This document shows, in pieces, positions 53,472 to 61,687 of a stretch of DNA of 64,000 bases (positions are counted from its first letter, which is position 1; each line of letters opens with the position of its first letter). Position numbers and translations under genes: made by a program. Below the pieces are notes generated by a model. It did no database searches. It was given only the letters and a program-made list of their open reading frames with translations, and was not told where the DNA came from. This DNA comes from Clostridia bacterium (GTDB lineage Bacteria; Bacillota; Clostridia; Oscillospirales; SIG627): NCBI GenBank assembly GCA_017520825.1, contig JAFXEX010000010.1:38302-102301 (forward strand). The letters are read 5' to 3'.

Positions 53472-54209
53472 CTATTGCGTTAATCTTACGGACACTTCAC
53501 CCGAAGAAAGTGGAACGGTTTCTCCACTGTCGGCTTTAAGTATCAGTCTGCATTCCTCGTCAATATCAATTGCCACACCTTCAACGCCCTCGTTTCCCAA
53601 CACCTTGACCCTTTCTCCAAGTAGCACCGAGCGCTCCTTGTATTCGGTCAAAAAGTCGTGAGAGGGAAGCTCATCGTAAAGAGCGAAAAGACGGTTGAGT
53701 ATCTGTTCAAGCAGAGCGTCACGGATACCTTCGTCACCAAGGCTTGTGGCAATTTCACGAAGCTCCTGGGGAAAATCCTCTTTTGGCTGGCACAGGTTTA
53801 CACCTATCCCCACTATAACGTAATTTACCTTGTCGGCATCGTGGTCAAAGGAGCCCTCACACAGTATTCCGGCAACCTTTTTGCCCTCAACGAAAATATC
53901 GTTGACCCACTTTATACCACATTTCTTGTTGGACACAGTTTCTATGGCACTCGCCGTTGCAACTGCCGTCATACTGGTTATAAAAAGGGATTCCTTAACC
54001 GACGCTTCGGGACGCAAAAGCACGCTCATATAAAGTCCCGTGTCGGCAGGAGAGAAGAAGCTTCTTCCGTGCCGTCCTCTGCCCGAGGTCTGACGTCGGG
54101 CGACCACTACACACCCCTCGCGCTCACCCTTTTCGGCAAGTGTCTTCAGATAGGTGTTGGTTGAGTCTACTGTCTCAAGCTTTATTATTTTCAGTTTTCT
54201 TTTTGCCAT
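53472..54209 (-). CDS. birA: Biotin-[acetyl-CoA-carboxylase] ligase, short form
   Basis: BirA (245 residues) activates biotin to biotinyl-AMP and transfers it to carboxyl-carrier proteins. The motif SGRGRHGRSFFSPADTGLYM and GIKWVNDIFVEGKKVAGILC are intact. It lacks the N-terminal winged-helix found in regulatory BirA proteins, so it cannot act as a biotin repressor. Its start overlaps the bioY 3' end by 35 bp, with GGAGAAG upstream. Confidence 0.93.
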   Translation of the reverse strand: MAKRKLKIIKLETVDSTNTYLKTLAEKGEREGCVVVARRQTSGRGRHGRSFFSPADTGLYMSVLLRPEASVKESLFITSMTAVATASAIETVSNKKCGIKWVNDIFVEGKKVAGILCEGSFDHDADKVNYVIVGIGVNLCQPKEDFPQELREIATSLGDEGIRDALLEQILNRLFALYDELPSHDFLTEYKERSVLLGERVKVLGNEGVEGVAIDIDEECRLILKADSGETVPLSSGEVSVRLTQ

Positions 54210-54732
54210 TCTTAAAAATCTTCTCCAGCTTCATAGAGCAGAGCGTTGCAACTGCTATTTTTATTGCATCAAAGGGGAGGAAGGGCAACACGTAGACGGT
54301 AAGCATCTTCCAGAAGGAGCCCTCGTAATAGCCCATTATATCTATCCACAACGCACCGAAAATATAGGCTATAAGCGTTGCTATTGAAAACGTGAAGGCG
54401 TGGGTAAAGGCAGAGCTACGGAATTTACGCCTGAGAGTGCTGACAACGAAGGCAATAACGGGGAAGGAAATAATAAAGCCACCACCAACGTTGAGAACAA
54501 TCCCGATACCGCCACTGAAGGAAGAAAACACGGGCGCTCCCACAATCCCCAGAAGCACGTATATAAGACTTGAAATCAAAGCCTCTGTTGGAGAAAGAAT
54601 AACTGCCGTGATAAAAATACAAAGTGTCTGAAGAGTGACGGGTGGAATAGTGGGAATAGCAAGCTGTGCCCCGATAACTATAAAGGCAGTTGAGAGGGCA
54701 ATTCTCGTAATTTTAGCCACGTTAAATTTCAC
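54175..54732 (-). CDS. bioY: Biotin transporter BioY (ECF S-component)
   Basis: BioY is the membrane biotin-binding subunit of an energy-coupling-factor transporter. The protein (185 residues from the chosen start) has about six hydrophobic helices and the family-typical IPTIPPVTLQTLCIFITAVI and APVFSSFSGGIG. I choose GTG 54732 because GACGAGG lies 8 bases upstream and an apparent TTGACA/TAAAAT promoter covers the ATG at 54759. Biotin uptake and use (birA) are thus paired; no bio synthesis gene is in the window. Confidence 0.9.
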   Translation of the reverse strand: MKFNVAKITRIALSTAFIVIGAQLAIPTIPPVTLQTLCIFITAVILSPTEALISSLIYVLLGIVGAPVFSSFSGGIGIVLNVGGGFIISFPVIAFVVSTLRRKFRSSAFTHAFTFSIATLIAYIFGALWIDIMGYYEGSFWKMLTVYVLPFLPFDAIKIAVATLCSMKLEKIFKNGKKKTENNKA

Positions 54733-54749
54733 ATTTTTCACCTCGTCTA

Positions 54750-54779
54750 ATTTTATCATATAAAAGGGTATATTGTCAA
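54750..54779 (-). promoter_or_regulatory. Promoter of bioY-birA
   Basis: On the minus strand TTGACA (54779-54774), 18 bp, TAAAAT (54755-54750) preceded by TG (extended -10). It implies a very short leader before GTG 54732. Confidence 0.65.
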
Positions 54780-54798
54780 CCGAAAATGATTGACAATA
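54771..54798. promoter_or_regulatory. 28-bp inverted repeat between divergent promoters
   Basis: TATTGTCAA (54771-54779) and TTGACAATA (54790-54798) form a perfect 9-bp inverted repeat with a 10-bp spacer. It covers both -35 boxes of the bioY and DUF6472 promoters. It could be an operator, or simply two back-to-back consensus -35 boxes; the extension beyond the six-base boxes favours the first. Confidence 0.45.
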
Positions 54799-54818
54799 GC
54801 TTCATTCGGGTGTAAAAT
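54790..54818 (+). promoter_or_regulatory. Promoter of the DUF6472 gene
   Basis: TTGACA (54790-54795), 17 bp, TAAAAT (54813-54818), 22 bp before ATG 54841. Confidence 0.65.
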
Positions 54819-54840
54819 AAAACCTGTGAGGTGTTGGATA

Positions 54841-55032
54841 ATGAAAAAAGATAAGCAAAGCACAAACTGTGAAACCTGCGTGAATTTCGTCTTTGACCCG
54901 GAGCTTGGCTATGAGGTATGTATGGTAGAGCTTGACGAGGACGAGTATCTGAAATATATGGAGAAGGCCTTTGACTCCTGCCCTTATTATCAGCTTTACG
55001 ATGAATATAAGACGGTAAGACGTCAGAATTAA
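54841..55032 (+). CDS. DUF6472 small cysteine protein
   Basis: This 63-residue protein has four cysteines arranged as CETC near the N-terminus and single cysteines in YEVCMVELDED and FDSCPYYQLY, a likely zinc or iron site. It fits the small Clostridia family DUF6472, function unknown. GAGGTG upstream supports ATG 54841; a longer in-frame reading would start on the promoter. Confidence 0.8.
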   Translation: MKKDKQSTNCETCVNFVFDPELGYEVCMVELDEDEYLKYMEKAFDSCPYYQLYDEYKTVRRQN

Positions 55033-55060
55033 AGCATCCTCAGGATGCTTTTTCGTTTTT
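55031..55060 (+). terminator. Terminator of the DUF6472 gene
   Basis: AAAGCATCC pairs with GGATGCTTT around TCA (55031-55051), followed by TTCGTTTTTT. Confidence 0.85.
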
Positions 55061-55069
55061 TACCCAAAA
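55050..55069 (+). repeat. 20-bp direct repeat, left copy
   Basis: The 20-base word from TTTTCG to CCCAAAA occurs here and again at 55296-55315. The two copies flank the 109-bp repeat, which suggests an insertion or duplication footprint. Confidence 0.6.
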
Positions 55070-55103
55070 ATCACTACGTTAGACGTATAAAAAAGCGGGA
55101 GTT

Positions 55104-55212
55104 TTGGAGGAAAAATCGTCAATTGCGAAGCCGTAGGCGTACAAGGGTACGCCAGTGCGAGCAAGGGGCGAAGAAAATGAAATTTTCATAAACGGAAGAA
55201 AGCGAAGCTTTC
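55104..55212 (+). repeat. 109-bp dispersed repeat, copy B
   Basis: Aligns gap-free with the reverse complement of 13526-13634. The three small hairpins (GGCGTAC/GTACGCC, GAAAAT/ATTTTC, GAAAGC/GCTTTC) are preserved while the loop of the first differs (AAGG against AACG). The rest of the 370-bp gap between DUF6472 and yerC holds the flanking direct repeats and the yerC promoter; no gene was found in it. Confidence 0.75.
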
Positions 55213-55295
55213 AACATCGGAAAAACTGAAAATGGCGTTTTAATTTTGCACTATGTTTTTGTGAGAGACAATATTAAGAAGTATAAACCCTTTCA

Positions 55296-55315
55296 TTTTC
55301 GTTTTTTACCCAAAA
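55296..55315 (+). repeat. 20-bp direct repeat, right copy
   Basis: Second copy of the word at 55050-55069, 246 bp downstream and 26 bp before the yerC -35 box. Confidence 0.6.
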
Positions 55316-55340
55316 CTAACGCTTTTTTTCAGAAAAGGTA

Positions 55341-55369
55341 TTGACTTTTTTTGGATATAGTATTATAAT
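55341..55369 (+). promoter_or_regulatory. Promoter of the histidine operon
   Basis: TTGACT (55341-55346), 17 bp, TATAAT (55364-55369), 36 bp before the yerC ATG. AT-rich sequence around the -10 could hold an operator for YerC, but I could not define a palindrome. No T-box leader is present; the leader is too short. Confidence 0.7.
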
Positions 55370-55404
55370 TTAGCATATTAAAGTGATAAAGTGAAGGAGC
55401 AAAT

Positions 55405-55713
55405 ATGGATAAGTTACATACACCCGACGTAGATAACCTTTTTCGTGCAATTCTTTGTCTTGAAAGCATTGAGGAATGTTATATGTTTTTTGAGGACGCT
55501 TGTACTGTCAAGGAGATACTTGACGTTGCCCAAAGGCTTAAAGCTGCAAAAATGCTGATGAACGGTGAAAATTACGTGGTTGTCAGCAAGACCACGGGAA
55601 TGAGCACTGCTACCATCAGCCGTGTAAATAAATGTCTCGAATACGGTGGAGGAGGCTATAGGGCAATCCTCGAAAAGCTTGAAGAGAGAGAGAAAGAGGG
55701 ACAGAAGAAGTGA
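55405..55713 (+). CDS. yerC: YerC/YecD family TrpR-like regulator
   Basis: This 102-residue protein of the TrpR superfamily has an all-helical fold with a helix-turn-helix near residues 58-80 (NYVVVSKTTGMSTATISRVN). YerC-type proteins of Firmicutes often precede his genes and are proposed (as HisR) to repress histidine biosynthesis with histidine as corepressor. It is the first gene of the his operon here and overlaps hisZ by four bases, which supports that role. GAAGGAG precedes the ATG. Confidence 0.88.
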   Translation: MDKLHTPDVDNLFRAILCLESIEECYMFFEDACTVKEILDVAQRLKAAKMLMNGENYVVVSKTTGMSTATISRVNKCLEYGGGGYRAILEKLEEREKEGQKK

Positions 55714-56813
55714 GAGAAAACCACATCTTGAAGAACGAAGAAAAGGCAGTGTTTGCTCTCCGTGGGTTATATAAGGATTTCGGATACCTGCCCTTTAAAA
55801 TGAGTAAGTTTGAAGAATACGACCTTTACGTGAGAAACAAGGACTTTCTCGTTTCCGACTCGGTTATAACTTTCAACGATACCAACGGCGCCTTGCTTGC
55901 TCTCAAGCCCGACGTAACCCTTTCTATTATTAAGAACACAGTTGACAAGGCAGGCTGTAAGGAAAAGGTCTATTATAACGAAAACGTATACAGAGTTTCG
56001 GGAAGCACCCGTCGTTTTAAGGAAATTATGCAGACGGGTCTGGAGTGTATCGGCGATATTGATACCTACGATATTTTTGAGGTGTTGTATCTTGCTGCAA
56101 AGAGCCTTGATACTATTTCCGCAGACTTTGCTCTCGATATATCTCATATGGGCGTTTTCAAGGCACTGCTTGATACCACGGGTAAGGACGAATTCTTCAA
56201 AAAGGAATTTATCCGTCTTGTGTCAGAGAAAAACAGACACGAGGCAACGGCACTGCTTGAAAAATACTCGATAGACTCTGACACGGCTCAAAAGCTATTG
56301 TCCTTCATTGACCTTTACGGCACACCCGATAAGGTTATCGGCGAGCTTGACGGAATATGCACCACTCCCGAAGCAATAACGGCGCTGGAAAGCTTAAAGA
56401 CACTTTGGTCACTCTTCGGTGACACCGAATACGCTGATCGCATAAGAATAGACTTTTCGGTTATCAACGATATGAATTATTATAACGGCATAGTGTTCAA
56501 GGGCTTTTTAAACGGAATTCCCGAGGGTGTTCTTGCAGGTGGACAGTACGATGCTCTCATGGAGCGTATGGGACGAAAATCGGGCGCAATAGGCTTTGCG
56601 CTTTACCTGGACTTGTTGGAGGACTTCAACCGTGAGTCAAAGGGCTATGACGTTGACGTGTTACTTCTTTACAGTGACAAAACCGACGTAAAAAAGGTGT
56701 TTGACCGAGTGCGCGCGCTCACCTCTGCATCACTTACGGTTACTGCGCAGAAAAGCATACCCGAAAAAATCAGATACAAAATGATGGAAAATCTTGATGG
56801 AGATATAAAATGA
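55710..56813 (+). CDS. hisZ: ATP phosphoribosyltransferase regulatory subunit
   Basis: HisZ (367 residues) is a histidyl-tRNA-synthetase-like protein without aminoacylation activity that pairs with short HisG and confers histidine feedback. ALKPDVTLSIIKNTVDKAG, VYYNENVYRVSGSTRRFKEI and GGQYDALMERMGRKSGAIGF mark the synthetase-like core. Start GTG 55710 overlaps yerC as GTGA. It overlaps hisG by four bases, as expected for obligate partners. Confidence 0.93.
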   Translation: MRENHILKNEEKAVFALRGLYKDFGYLPFKMSKFEEYDLYVRNKDFLVSDSVITFNDTNGALLALKPDVTLSIIKNTVDKAGCKEKVYYNENVYRVSGSTRRFKEIMQTGLECIGDIDTYDIFEVLYLAAKSLDTISADFALDISHMGVFKALLDTTGKDEFFKKEFIRLVSEKNRHEATALLEKYSIDSDTAQKLLSFIDLYGTPDKVIGELDGICTTPEAITALESLKTLWSLFGDTEYADRIRIDFSVINDMNYYNGIVFKGFLNGIPEGVLAGGQYDALMERMGRKSGAIGFALYLDLLEDFNRESKGYDVDVLLLYSDKTDVKKVFDRVRALTSASLTVTAQKSIPEKIRYKMMENLDGDIK

Positions 56814-57439
56814 TAAACGTAGCACTTCCCAAGGGCAGACTTGGTGAAAAGGTATATTCAATGTTCGAAAAGGCAGGCTTTGAGTGTCCCTCAATTCACG
56901 ACAACAGCCGTAAGCTTATTTTTGAAAACGAAGAAAAGGGAATAAGATATTTTTGGGTAAAGCCCTCAGACGTATCCATATACGTTGAAAGGGGCGCAGC
57001 TGATATAGGCGTTGCAGGTAAGGATATTCTCCTTGAATATTCGCCCGAAATATACGAGCTTCTCGACCTGAATATCGGTAAATGCAAAATGGCAGTTGCA
57101 GCCAAAAAAGGCTTTTACGACGATAATTCACGCACTCTCAAGGTGGCAACGAAGTTTGTCAATATAGCCAAAAACTTTTACGCCTCACGCTGCCGTGACA
57201 TTGATATTATAAAGCTTAACGGCTCTATTGAGCTTGCCCCTATTCTCGGACTGTCCGACGTAATAGTGGACATAGTGGAAACGGGCACAACCCTTAAGGA
57301 AAACGACCTTGAGGTTGTGGAGACCGTAATACCCATAAGCGCACGCCTTATTGCCAATAAATCCAGCTTTAAGTTTAAAACGAAAGAAATTGAAGAAATT
57401 CTTGACAGTATGAAAGCACAGGTAAAAACCGATGATTAA
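56810..57439 (+). CDS. hisG: ATP phosphoribosyltransferase, short form
   Basis: HisG (209 residues) joins ATP and PRPP in the first histidine step. It lacks the C-terminal regulatory domain of long HisG, in line with the upstream hisZ. Motifs: ALPKGRLGEKVYSMFEKAG, ERGAADIGVAGKDILLEY and DVIVDIVETGTTLKENDLEV, the last being the phosphate-binding loop for PRPP. Confidence 0.96.
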   Translation: MINVALPKGRLGEKVYSMFEKAGFECPSIHDNSRKLIFENEEKGIRYFWVKPSDVSIYVERGAADIGVAGKDILLEYSPEIYELLDLNIGKCKMAVAAKKGFYDDNSRTLKVATKFVNIAKNFYASRCRDIDIIKLNGSIELAPILGLSDVIVDIVETGTTLKENDLEVVETVIPISARLIANKSSFKFKTKEIEEILDSMKAQVKTDD

Positions 57440-58709
57440 CATATACAAATACGGCGACGTGCCGAACAGTGAAATTTATAAAAGAGAGAACATAGCCTCA
57501 AATGTTGAAGCCGACGTTGAAAAGATAATCGCAAACGTAAGAGAGAGGGGAGACCAAGCCCTTTTTGAGTATTGCGAAAGGTTTGACAAGGTGACCCTTA
57601 CCTCGTTGGAGGTAAGCGAGGAGGAAATTGACGAGGCGTTTGCAAAGGTAGAGGAAAAGTTCCTTGATATTCTCAGGGAGGCTGCCGAAAATATCCGTTA
57701 CTTCCACAAGCGCCAGATAACCAATAGCTTTTTCATCAATGAAAAGGACGGCGTTATAACGGGTCAGAGAGTTACTCCCATTGAAAAGGTGGGCATCTAC
57801 GTTCCGGGAGGAACGGCTGCATACCCCTCAACCGTTCTTATGGATTCAATCCCTGCAAAGCTTGCAGGCTGTAATGAAATCGTTATGATTACCCCACCTA
57901 TGCGTGACGGCAAGGTAAACCCCGTAATTCTCGCAGCAGCTAAAATTGCAGGCGTTGACAGAATATTCAAGGTAGGTGGCGCCCAGGCAGTAGCAGCCCT
58001 TGCATACGGCACCCAAACCTTGCCCAAGGTGGATAAAATAGTTGGTCCGGGTAACGCTTACGTTGCCGAGGCAAAGAAGCAGGTTTTCGGCAAGGTTGCC
58101 ATTGATATGATAGCAGGCCCCAGCGAAATACTCGTAGTTGCCGACAAGGCTTCCTCAGCCAAAAACGTTGCAGCAGATATGCTCTCTCAGGCAGAGCACG
58201 ACAGAATGGCAAGCGCAGTGCTTGTTACCGATAGCTTTGAATTTGCCCAAAGGGTAAGCGCAGAGCTTGAAAGACAGATTCCTCTGTTACCAAGAGCCGA
58301 AATTGCCCGTGCCTCTATTGACAACAACGGTAAGATTATCGTTGCCGAGGACAATCTCCTTCTTGCCATAGATATAGCCAACGAGATTGCCCCCGAGCAT
58401 CTTGAGCTGTGCGTAGACAATCCCTTTGATTATCTTGATAAAATTCACCACGCAGGCTCAATCTTTATGGGAAGATATTGTCCCGAGGCGCTTGGTGACT
58501 ATTTTGCAGGACCCAACCACACCCTTCCCACAAGTGGAACGGCACGCTTCTCGTCACCCCTCAGCGTAGACGATTTCGTGAAGAAGTCACAGATAATATA
58601 TTATACCAAGGAAGCGCTTGATAAGGTCAGCGACAAGGTTGCCTATTTTGCCTCAAAGGAAGGGCTTGACGCTCACGCAAGAAGCGCAACCGTCAGAGGT
58701 GAGGAATAA
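57432..58709 (+). CDS. hisD: Histidinol dehydrogenase
   Basis: HisD (425 residues) oxidises histidinol to histidine in two NAD-dependent steps with zinc. YVPGGTAAYPSTVLMDSIPA, DMIAGPSEILVVAD, QAEHD and the late GPNHTLPTSGTARF with zinc and catalytic histidines are present. It starts 8 bp inside hisG and ends one base into hisC (TAATG). Confidence 0.97.
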   Translation: MINIYKYGDVPNSEIYKRENIASNVEADVEKIIANVRERGDQALFEYCERFDKVTLTSLEVSEEEIDEAFAKVEEKFLDILREAAENIRYFHKRQITNSFFINEKDGVITGQRVTPIEKVGIYVPGGTAAYPSTVLMDSIPAKLAGCNEIVMITPPMRDGKVNPVILAAAKIAGVDRIFKVGGAQAVAALAYGTQTLPKVDKIVGPGNAYVAEAKKQVFGKVAIDMIAGPSEILVVADKASSAKNVAADMLSQAEHDRMASAVLVTDSFEFAQRVSAELERQIPLLPRAEIARASIDNNGKIIVAEDNLLLAIDIANEIAPEHLELCVDNPFDYLDKIHHAGSIFMGRYCPEALGDYFAGPNHTLPTSGTARFSSPLSVDDFVKKSQIIYYTKEALDKVSDKVAYFASKEGLDAHARSATVRGEE

Positions 58710-59770
58710 TGAGCAGATTTTTCAGCGCCACCCATAAGGACCTCGTGCCCTACGTACCCGGCGAGCAGTTAAACGATAAAAAATACATAAAGCTCAATAC
58801 CAACGAGTCCCCCTATCCGCCGTCACCTGCAGTTGAGAGGGCAGTGTCGGAGGAGGTTTCCCGTCTCAGACTTTATTCCGACCCCGACTGCAAGACTCTC
58901 GTTCACAGCCTTGCCAAGCATTACGGCGTGGATGAACAGTCGGTGGTTGTCACCAACGGCTCGGACGAGATACTTAATTTCGCCTTCTTTGCCTTTTGTG
59001 ACAAGGATAATCCCGTGGTTTTTCCCGACCTTACCTACGGATTTTATAAGGTTTTCGCACAGCTTTACAACCTTCCCTACGAGGAAATACCCTTGAGGGA
59101 GGACTTCACTGTTTGCGTTGACGATTATATAGGCATTGGGAAAAATATTTTTATAGCCAACCCCAACGCTCCCACGGGTATTGCGTTGCCCCTTTCGGAT
59201 ATTGAGAGAATAGTTGCTTCCAATCCCGACAATTTCGTTTTGGTGGACGAGGCCTACGTTGATTTCGGTGGTGAAAGCGCCGTTGGACTTATCAAGAAGT
59301 ATCCGAACCTTATGGTTACCCAGACCTTTTCAAAGTCAAGGTCACTTGCAGGCGCAAGACTTGGAATGGGCTTTGCCTCTCCCGAGCTGATTGCCGATAT
59401 AAACACAATAAGATATTCAACCAACCCCTATAATATAAACCGTATGACCATGGTGGCAGGCGTTGCTGCTCTTGAGGAAAACGGTTATTATATGAACAAC
59501 TGCTCTGAGATTATGAAGACCAGGGATTATACCACCGAGGCTCTCCGTAGTCTTGGATTTCAGGTGCTTGACTCAAAGACGAATTTCGTCCTTGCAAAGA
59601 GCGACAAGATAAAGGGCGAAGAGCTTTACACAAAGCTTCGTGACAGAGGAATACTCGTTCGTCACTTTACAAATAAGCGAATTTGCGATTATAACCGAAT
59701 TACTATAGGAACACCTGAGCAGATGGAAACGCTGATCTGCAACGTTAAAGAAATTTTGGAGGAAAAATAA
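58709..59770 (+). CDS. hisC: Histidinol-phosphate aminotransferase
   Basis: HisC (353 residues) is a PLP-dependent class II aminotransferase that makes histidinol phosphate from imidazole-acetol phosphate. KLNTNESPYPPSP, VVTNGSDEILNFAFFAF, IANPNAPTGIALP, the aspartate in VLVDEAYVDFG-like FVLVDEAYVDFGG and the PLP lysine in TFSKSRSLAGARLGM are intact. Confidence 0.96.
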   Translation: MSRFFSATHKDLVPYVPGEQLNDKKYIKLNTNESPYPPSPAVERAVSEEVSRLRLYSDPDCKTLVHSLAKHYGVDEQSVVVTNGSDEILNFAFFAFCDKDNPVVFPDLTYGFYKVFAQLYNLPYEEIPLREDFTVCVDDYIGIGKNIFIANPNAPTGIALPLSDIERIVASNPDNFVLVDEAYVDFGGESAVGLIKKYPNLMVTQTFSKSRSLAGARLGMGFASPELIADINTIRYSTNPYNINRMTMVAGVAALEENGYYMNNCSEIMKTRDYTTEALRSLGFQVLDSKTNFVLAKSDKIKGEELYTKLRDRGILVRHFTNKRICDYNRITIGTPEQMETLICNVKEILEEK

Positions 59771-60357
59771 TGAGGATCTCAAAATTAAGCCGAAAAACTG
59801 CCGAAACGGATATCACTCTTTCCCTTGACCTTGACGGCAAAGGAAACGGCAATATAAATACGGGCTGTGGCTTCCTTGACCATATGCTTACTCTCTTTGC
59901 AAAGCACTCACGCTTCGACCTTGAGGTAGCGTGCAAGGGTGACACCTGGGTAGATTATCACCACACGGTAGAGGATATTGGAATAACTCTCGGAAAGGCC
60001 TTTGCAGAGGCGCTTGGCGATAAAGGGGGAATAGTGCGTTATGCCGACACCACTCTTCCCATGGACGAAACCCTTATCCTTTCAGCCATCGATATTTCTG
60101 GCAGGTCGTACCTTGCCTACGATGCCGAAACGTTGACCTCAAGAGTGGGCGATTTTGACACAGAGCTTTCAGAGGAATTCTGGCTCGCCTTCGTAAGAGA
60201 AGCAGGAGTAACCTTGCACGTTAAAAAGCTCTCGGGCACTAATTCGCACCATATAATCGAGGGCGTATTCAAATCGGTTGCAAGAACCTTGAGAAAAGCC
60301 ACTCGAATTGACCCCGAGCTTGAGGGGGAAGTACCCTCTACAAAAGGAGTGCTTTGA
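59770..60357 (+). CDS. hisB: Imidazoleglycerol-phosphate dehydratase
   Basis: HisB (195 residues) is the single-function dehydratase. Histidine-rich manganese motifs appear in GCGFLDHMLTLFAKHSRFDL, DYHHTVEDIGITLG and GTNSHHIIEGVFKSVAR. The phosphatase function that is fused in enterobacteria is supplied here by hisK at the operon end. Confidence 0.97.
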   Translation: MRISKLSRKTAETDITLSLDLDGKGNGNINTGCGFLDHMLTLFAKHSRFDLEVACKGDTWVDYHHTVEDIGITLGKAFAEALGDKGGIVRYADTTLPMDETLILSAIDISGRSYLAYDAETLTSRVGDFDTELSEEFWLAFVREAGVTLHVKKLSGTNSHHIIEGVFKSVARTLRKATRIDPELEGEVPSTKGVL

Positions 60358-60971
60358 TGATAGCCCTTATTGATTACGGAGTAGGAAACCTATTTTCCCT
60401 CAAATCCTCACTCAACGCCGTGGGCGCTGACGTTACGGTTACGGCAGACCCCGAGGTTATAAGAAAAGCCGATAAAATTATACTTCCAGGAGTCGGCGCC
60501 TTTGGTGACGCCGTTGAAAAGCTTCGTTCTACCGGACTTGATAAAATAATAATTCAAGAGGTGCAGGCAGGGAAGAAAATCTTCGGCATCTGTCTGGGTA
60601 TGCAGCTTCTCTTTGAAAAAAGCTTTGAGTACGGCGAGCACGACGGACTCGGACTGTTAAAGGGAAGCGTGGTTTCAATGAAGGGCGAGCTTCCCCTCGA
60701 CCTTAAAATTCCCCACATTGGCTGGAACGCCCTTATAACCAAAAAGGAGCATCCCATATTCAAGTATATAAATAACGGAGATTGCGTTTACTTCGTACAC
60801 TCCTACTACGCAACCGACTGCGAGGACAGTCTCCTTGCTACTGCCGAATACGGCAAGGAATTAACTGCCGCCGTTGCTCTCTCAAACGTTACGGGCACAC
60901 AGTTTCATCCCGAAAAAAGTGGCGAGGTAGGCTTGTCAATACTTCGTGCATTCGTTGAGTGGGAGGACTGA
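60357..60971 (+). CDS. hisH: Imidazole glycerol phosphate synthase, glutaminase subunit
   Basis: HisH (204 residues) releases ammonia from glutamine and passes it to HisF. The triad lies in GICLGMQLLFEKS (Cys), and GTQFHPEKSGEVG (His, Glu); the oxyanion region is PGVGAFGDA. ATG 60357 overlaps the hisB stop by one base; a TTG one codon earlier is less likely. Confidence 0.96.
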   Translation: MIALIDYGVGNLFSLKSSLNAVGADVTVTADPEVIRKADKIILPGVGAFGDAVEKLRSTGLDKIIIQEVQAGKKIFGICLGMQLLFEKSFEYGEHDGLGLLKGSVVSMKGELPLDLKIPHIGWNALITKKEHPIFKYINNGDCVYFVHSYYATDCEDSLLATAEYGKELTAAVALSNVTGTQFHPEKSGEVGLSILRAFVEWED

Positions 60972-60973
60972 AA

Positions 60974-61687
60974 ATGAATATTTTTCCCGCAATAGATTTA
61001 TTTGATAAAAAAGCCGTAAGACTTGTCAAGGGCGATTATGCTCAGATGACGGTTTACAGCGACAATCCCATAGAGATTGCCCGTGACTTTGAAAAAGCAG
61101 GCGCAGAATATATCCATATGGTAGACCTTGAGGGCGCAAAGGACGGCACCACTCCCAATCTTTCGGTTGTGAGTGATATTGCTCAGAATACCTCTCTGTT
61201 CGTTGAAATAGGTGGTGGAATAAGGAGCATGGAAACCCTTGACAAATACTTCGAGGCAGGCGTTGACCGTGCAATTCTCGGCACCTCAGCCATAAACGAC
61301 AGTGCATTTCTTAAAGAGGCACTTAAAAAATACGGCAATAAAATAGCCGTGGGCGCCGACGTCAAGGACGGAAGAATTGCAATTAAGGGCTGGCTTGAAA
61401 CTGCCCCCGTAACCCTTGACGAATTTCTTGAAAATATGCAAAAGCTGGGCGTAGAAACCGTTATTTGTACCGATATTTCAAAGGACGGCGCAATGTCAGG
61501 CACCAACCTTGAAATGTATAAGAGGCTTTCTCAAAGGTATTCTATGAATATTACTGCCTCGGGTGGAGTGTCCACCGTTGAGGACGTTAAGGCGTTGCGC
61601 TCAATGGATTTGTACGGCGCAATTATCGGAAAGGCGTATTATACGGGCGCAATAGACCTGAAGGAAGCAATAGAGGTGGCAAAATGA
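60974..61687 (+). CDS. hisA: Phosphoribosylformimino-AICAR-phosphate isomerase
   Basis: HisA (237 residues) is a beta/alpha barrel that isomerises ProFAR to PRFAR. The general acid/base aspartates are in FPAIDLFDKKAVRLVKGDY and VICTDISKDGAMSGTN; phosphate loops GGGIRS and ASGGVST are present. GGAGG in the hisH end fits ATG 60974. Confidence 0.97.
   Translation: MNIFPAIDLFDKKAVRLVKGDYAQMTVYSDNPIEIARDFEKAGAEYIHMVDLEGAKDGTTPNLSVVSDIAQNTSLFVEIGGGIRSMETLDKYFEAGVDRAILGTSAINDSAFLKEALKKYGNKIAVGADVKDGRIAIKGWLETAPVTLDEFLENMQKLGVETVICTDISKDGAMSGTNLEMYKRLSQRYSMNITASGGVSTVEDVKALRSMDLYGAIIGKAYYTGAIDLKEAIEVAK

Noticed and set aside
53658..54164. A 168-codon plus-strand frame opposite birA.
   Set aside because: It is a shadow of birA codon usage without a ribosome binding site or promoter.
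54733..54759. Upstream ATG start for bioY at 54759.
   Set aside because: The ATG lies between the -35 and -10 boxes of the apparent bioY promoter, and GTG 54732 has the better ribosome binding site.
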